A stretch of DNA of 40,549 nucleotides from Deltaproteobacteria bacterium. Its GTDB lineage: Bacteria; Myxococcota; B64-G9. The stretch is from contig JAFDKH010000024.1 of the NCBI GenBank assembly GCA_019307065.1, positions 1 through 40,549 on the forward strand, in the 5' to 3' direction. Each line of letters starts with the position of its first letter. Within the stretch, counting starts at the first letter, position 1. The position numbers and the translations under genes are program-made. Below are positions 39,478 to 40,549 of the stretch, piece after piece. The notes under the pieces are model-generated. The model was given only the letters and a program-made list of their open reading frames with translations, ran no database searches and was not told the origin of the DNA.

Positions 39478-40479
39478 CTACCGATAATCACCGTCCGACA
39501 ACTGGCGGGCAATCCTATCCATCGTATCCATCAAGTCGTCAACCGAGCAATCGGTCTTAGCCAGGGCCGATTTTTCGGCCGTTTCGGTTTTCAGGTCGAA
39601 CATGGTCGAGGTGATAGCACAGCGTTTTCCAACACGTAGAATCTTGGTCGCCAGCGATTTCTGGGCGGCCACAGCCTTGCCCAACTCGATCTGGCAACTT
39701 TCGTCATAGCACTTTCTGAAGCTGCCCTTTTTCTCCTGGACTAATCGAGAACGTAATTGATCGCGGGGCACAACCCGGTAACGGGTAACCTGGGTCAGCC
39801 TGGCCGCCAGGTATTCGGTCAATTGAACGAGAGTTTCCTTGCGAGTCTTGTGTGAGCCATCGACCACGTCGAAGACAGCCACGATTACACGATCCGACGA
39901 CTTGACCGGACTGATTCGGACCGGGCGCGTCCGGGCTGGTTTGGCTACTCGGGGTTTGTCGGGATCGGGGGGCAAGGTCAGCCGGGTACTCCGATCTTTA
40001 CCGGGAACCGAGATGGTTATTTGTTGCTCCAGGTAACCGTCCAGGCTGGCCCCCAGGGTGATCGGTTCCGGTTCGATCGGCGACTCCAGGGAGTAGTATC
40101 TTTGAAGGAAATAATACGCGCTTAACGATAGCGCCAGGGCCGCTAAGCCTCCGTACATCACGTATTGTCCGGCCGCAGAATCATATTTATAAAGACCGGC
40201 CCCGACAGAAGAGACGACTGCGGTAGAACCGACCACGGCCCACCACCAGGGGCTCAGTTTTCTTCTCTCGACCTGGTAGCGGGTCTTGACGACTACCGGC
40301 GACTGTCCGATCGTCCGCTTGCCGTTCTTGTCTTTTTGCCAAACCCAGGCTCTAGACGGATAAGTTGTCACCCGGATAGACTGGGTGCGCTGCTCGGTGT
40401 AGGTGGTGGCGCAACCAAAGGCGAAAACTGTGACCAGGATGACTGTTGACAGCTTGTAATGTATCCGGCTGATTTCCAT
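39478..40479 (-). CDS. PEGA/CsgG-like lipoprotein
   Basis: The 333-residue protein has a lipoprotein signal (Cys23 in FAFGC). A PEGA-like stretch follows (RVTTYPSRAWVWQKDKN, then GQSPVVV), then two hydrophobic segments at about 77-97 and 107-127. The C-terminal part (about 195-325) resembles CsgG-like or secretion-associated lipoproteins, with VIVAVFDVVDGSH and LTEYLAARLTQVTRYRVVPR. A cysteine motif, CYDESCQIELGKAVAAQ, is familiar from myxobacterial exported proteins. No pore or enzyme function can be shown. It ends 12 bp from the convergent cysteine-rich gene. Confidence 0.72.
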   Translation of the reverse strand: MEISRIHYKLSTVILVTVFAFGCATTYTEQRTQSIRVTTYPSRAWVWQKDKNGKRTIGQSPVVVKTRYQVERRKLSPWWWAVVGSTAVVSSVGAGLYKYDSAAGQYVMYGGLAALALSLSAYYFLQRYYSLESPIEPEPITLGASLDGYLEQQITISVPGKDRSTRLTLPPDPDKPRVAKPARTRPVRISPVKSSDRVIVAVFDVVDGSHKTRKETLVQLTEYLAARLTQVTRYRVVPRDQLRSRLVQEKKGSFRKCYDESCQIELGKAVAAQKSLATKILRVGKRCAITSTMFDLKTETAEKSALAKTDCSVDDLMDTMDRIARQLSDGDYR

Positions 40480-40549
40480 ACTTACCCGGTTATTATGTTT
40501 TTCGGTTCACGTCAAATACTACAAACTTATTTTATATACGGATTTTATC

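Noticed and set aside
1..40549. CRISPR array, tRNA, rRNA, IS element or prophage
   Set aside because: No regularly spaced direct repeats, conserved RNA gene, transposase or phage-structural genes were found on reading both strands. The only mobile-type element is the toxin-antitoxin pair.

Overview
This is bacterial chromosome with dense coding (about 38 genes, no gap over about 200 bp), and I see no tRNA, rRNA, CRISPR array or insertion sequence. The protein content points to an anaerobic relative of Myxococcota or another former deltaproteobacterial lineage. The clues are a planctomycete/myxobacterial-style Ser/Thr kinase with WD40 repeats, several lipoproteins with Dickkopf-like cysteine-rich 'SDADC' modules, a C-terminus resembling the MYXO-CTERM sorting signal, a DUF2378/V4R-like protein, and oxygen-sensitive 2-oxoacid:ferredoxin oxidoreductase genes. 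The lineage is inferred from gene content only; no phylogenetic marker was aligned.

Layout. 1-3952 (+): rmuC, an rseP-type site-2 protease with three PDZ domains, and tsaB. 3956-9274 (-): a PHP phosphoesterase with an Arg-rich tail, a 1176-residue kinase/WD40 protein, and a YhcC-type radical SAM protein. 9436-9621 (+): a small orphan ORF with a good ribosome binding site. 9790-18018 (-): a long close-packed operon. In transcription order it holds a P-loop ATPase, a 2-oxoacid:ferredoxin oxidoreductase (delta, alpha, beta, gamma), a NuoE-like and a NuoF-like subunit, a HydA/NuoG-type iron-sulphur subunit without a hydrogenase domain, a polyferredoxin, a cysteine-rich putative zinc protein and a lipoprotein. 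18219-21302 (+): a GT4 glycosyltransferase with a large helical insertion, a uridine-kinase-like protein and a B3/B4-domain protein with no canonical start codon. 21391-22045 (+): a VapBC-type toxin-antitoxin pair. 22063-33986 (-): trkA, trkH, an exported archaemetzincin, a penicillin-acylase-type lipoprotein, a nitroreductase, a CehA-type PHP lipoprotein and a malectin-domain surface protein, with the first six spaced by 1-18 bp. 34054-37415: an exported protein and two divergent cysteine-rich lipoproteins that share an intergenic palindrome. 37418-40479: a DUF2378/V4R-like protein, a second radical SAM protein, a paralogue of the cysteine-rich zinc protein, and a PEGA/CsgG-like lipoprotein.

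How the parts fit. The 10-18 kb operon is the main metabolic unit. Ferredoxin reduced by 2-oxoacid oxidation could be coupled to NAD(H) by the adjacent NuoE/NuoF/FeS trio, which resembles electron-bifurcating HydABC but lacks a hydrogenase catalytic domain. Two extra proteins, the polyferredoxin and the cysteine-rich protein, may be further subunits. The 22-37 kb region is mainly cell-envelope: secreted hydrolases, surface proteins and potassium uptake.

The most interesting items are the hydrogenase-less bifurcation-like module fused by operon to the oxidoreductase, the pair of paralogous cysteine-rich proteins (10429-10863 and 38977-39465), the lysine-rich tail on the oxidoreductase alpha subunit, the missing start codon at about 20.64 kb, and two well-formed palindromes in divergent promoter regions.
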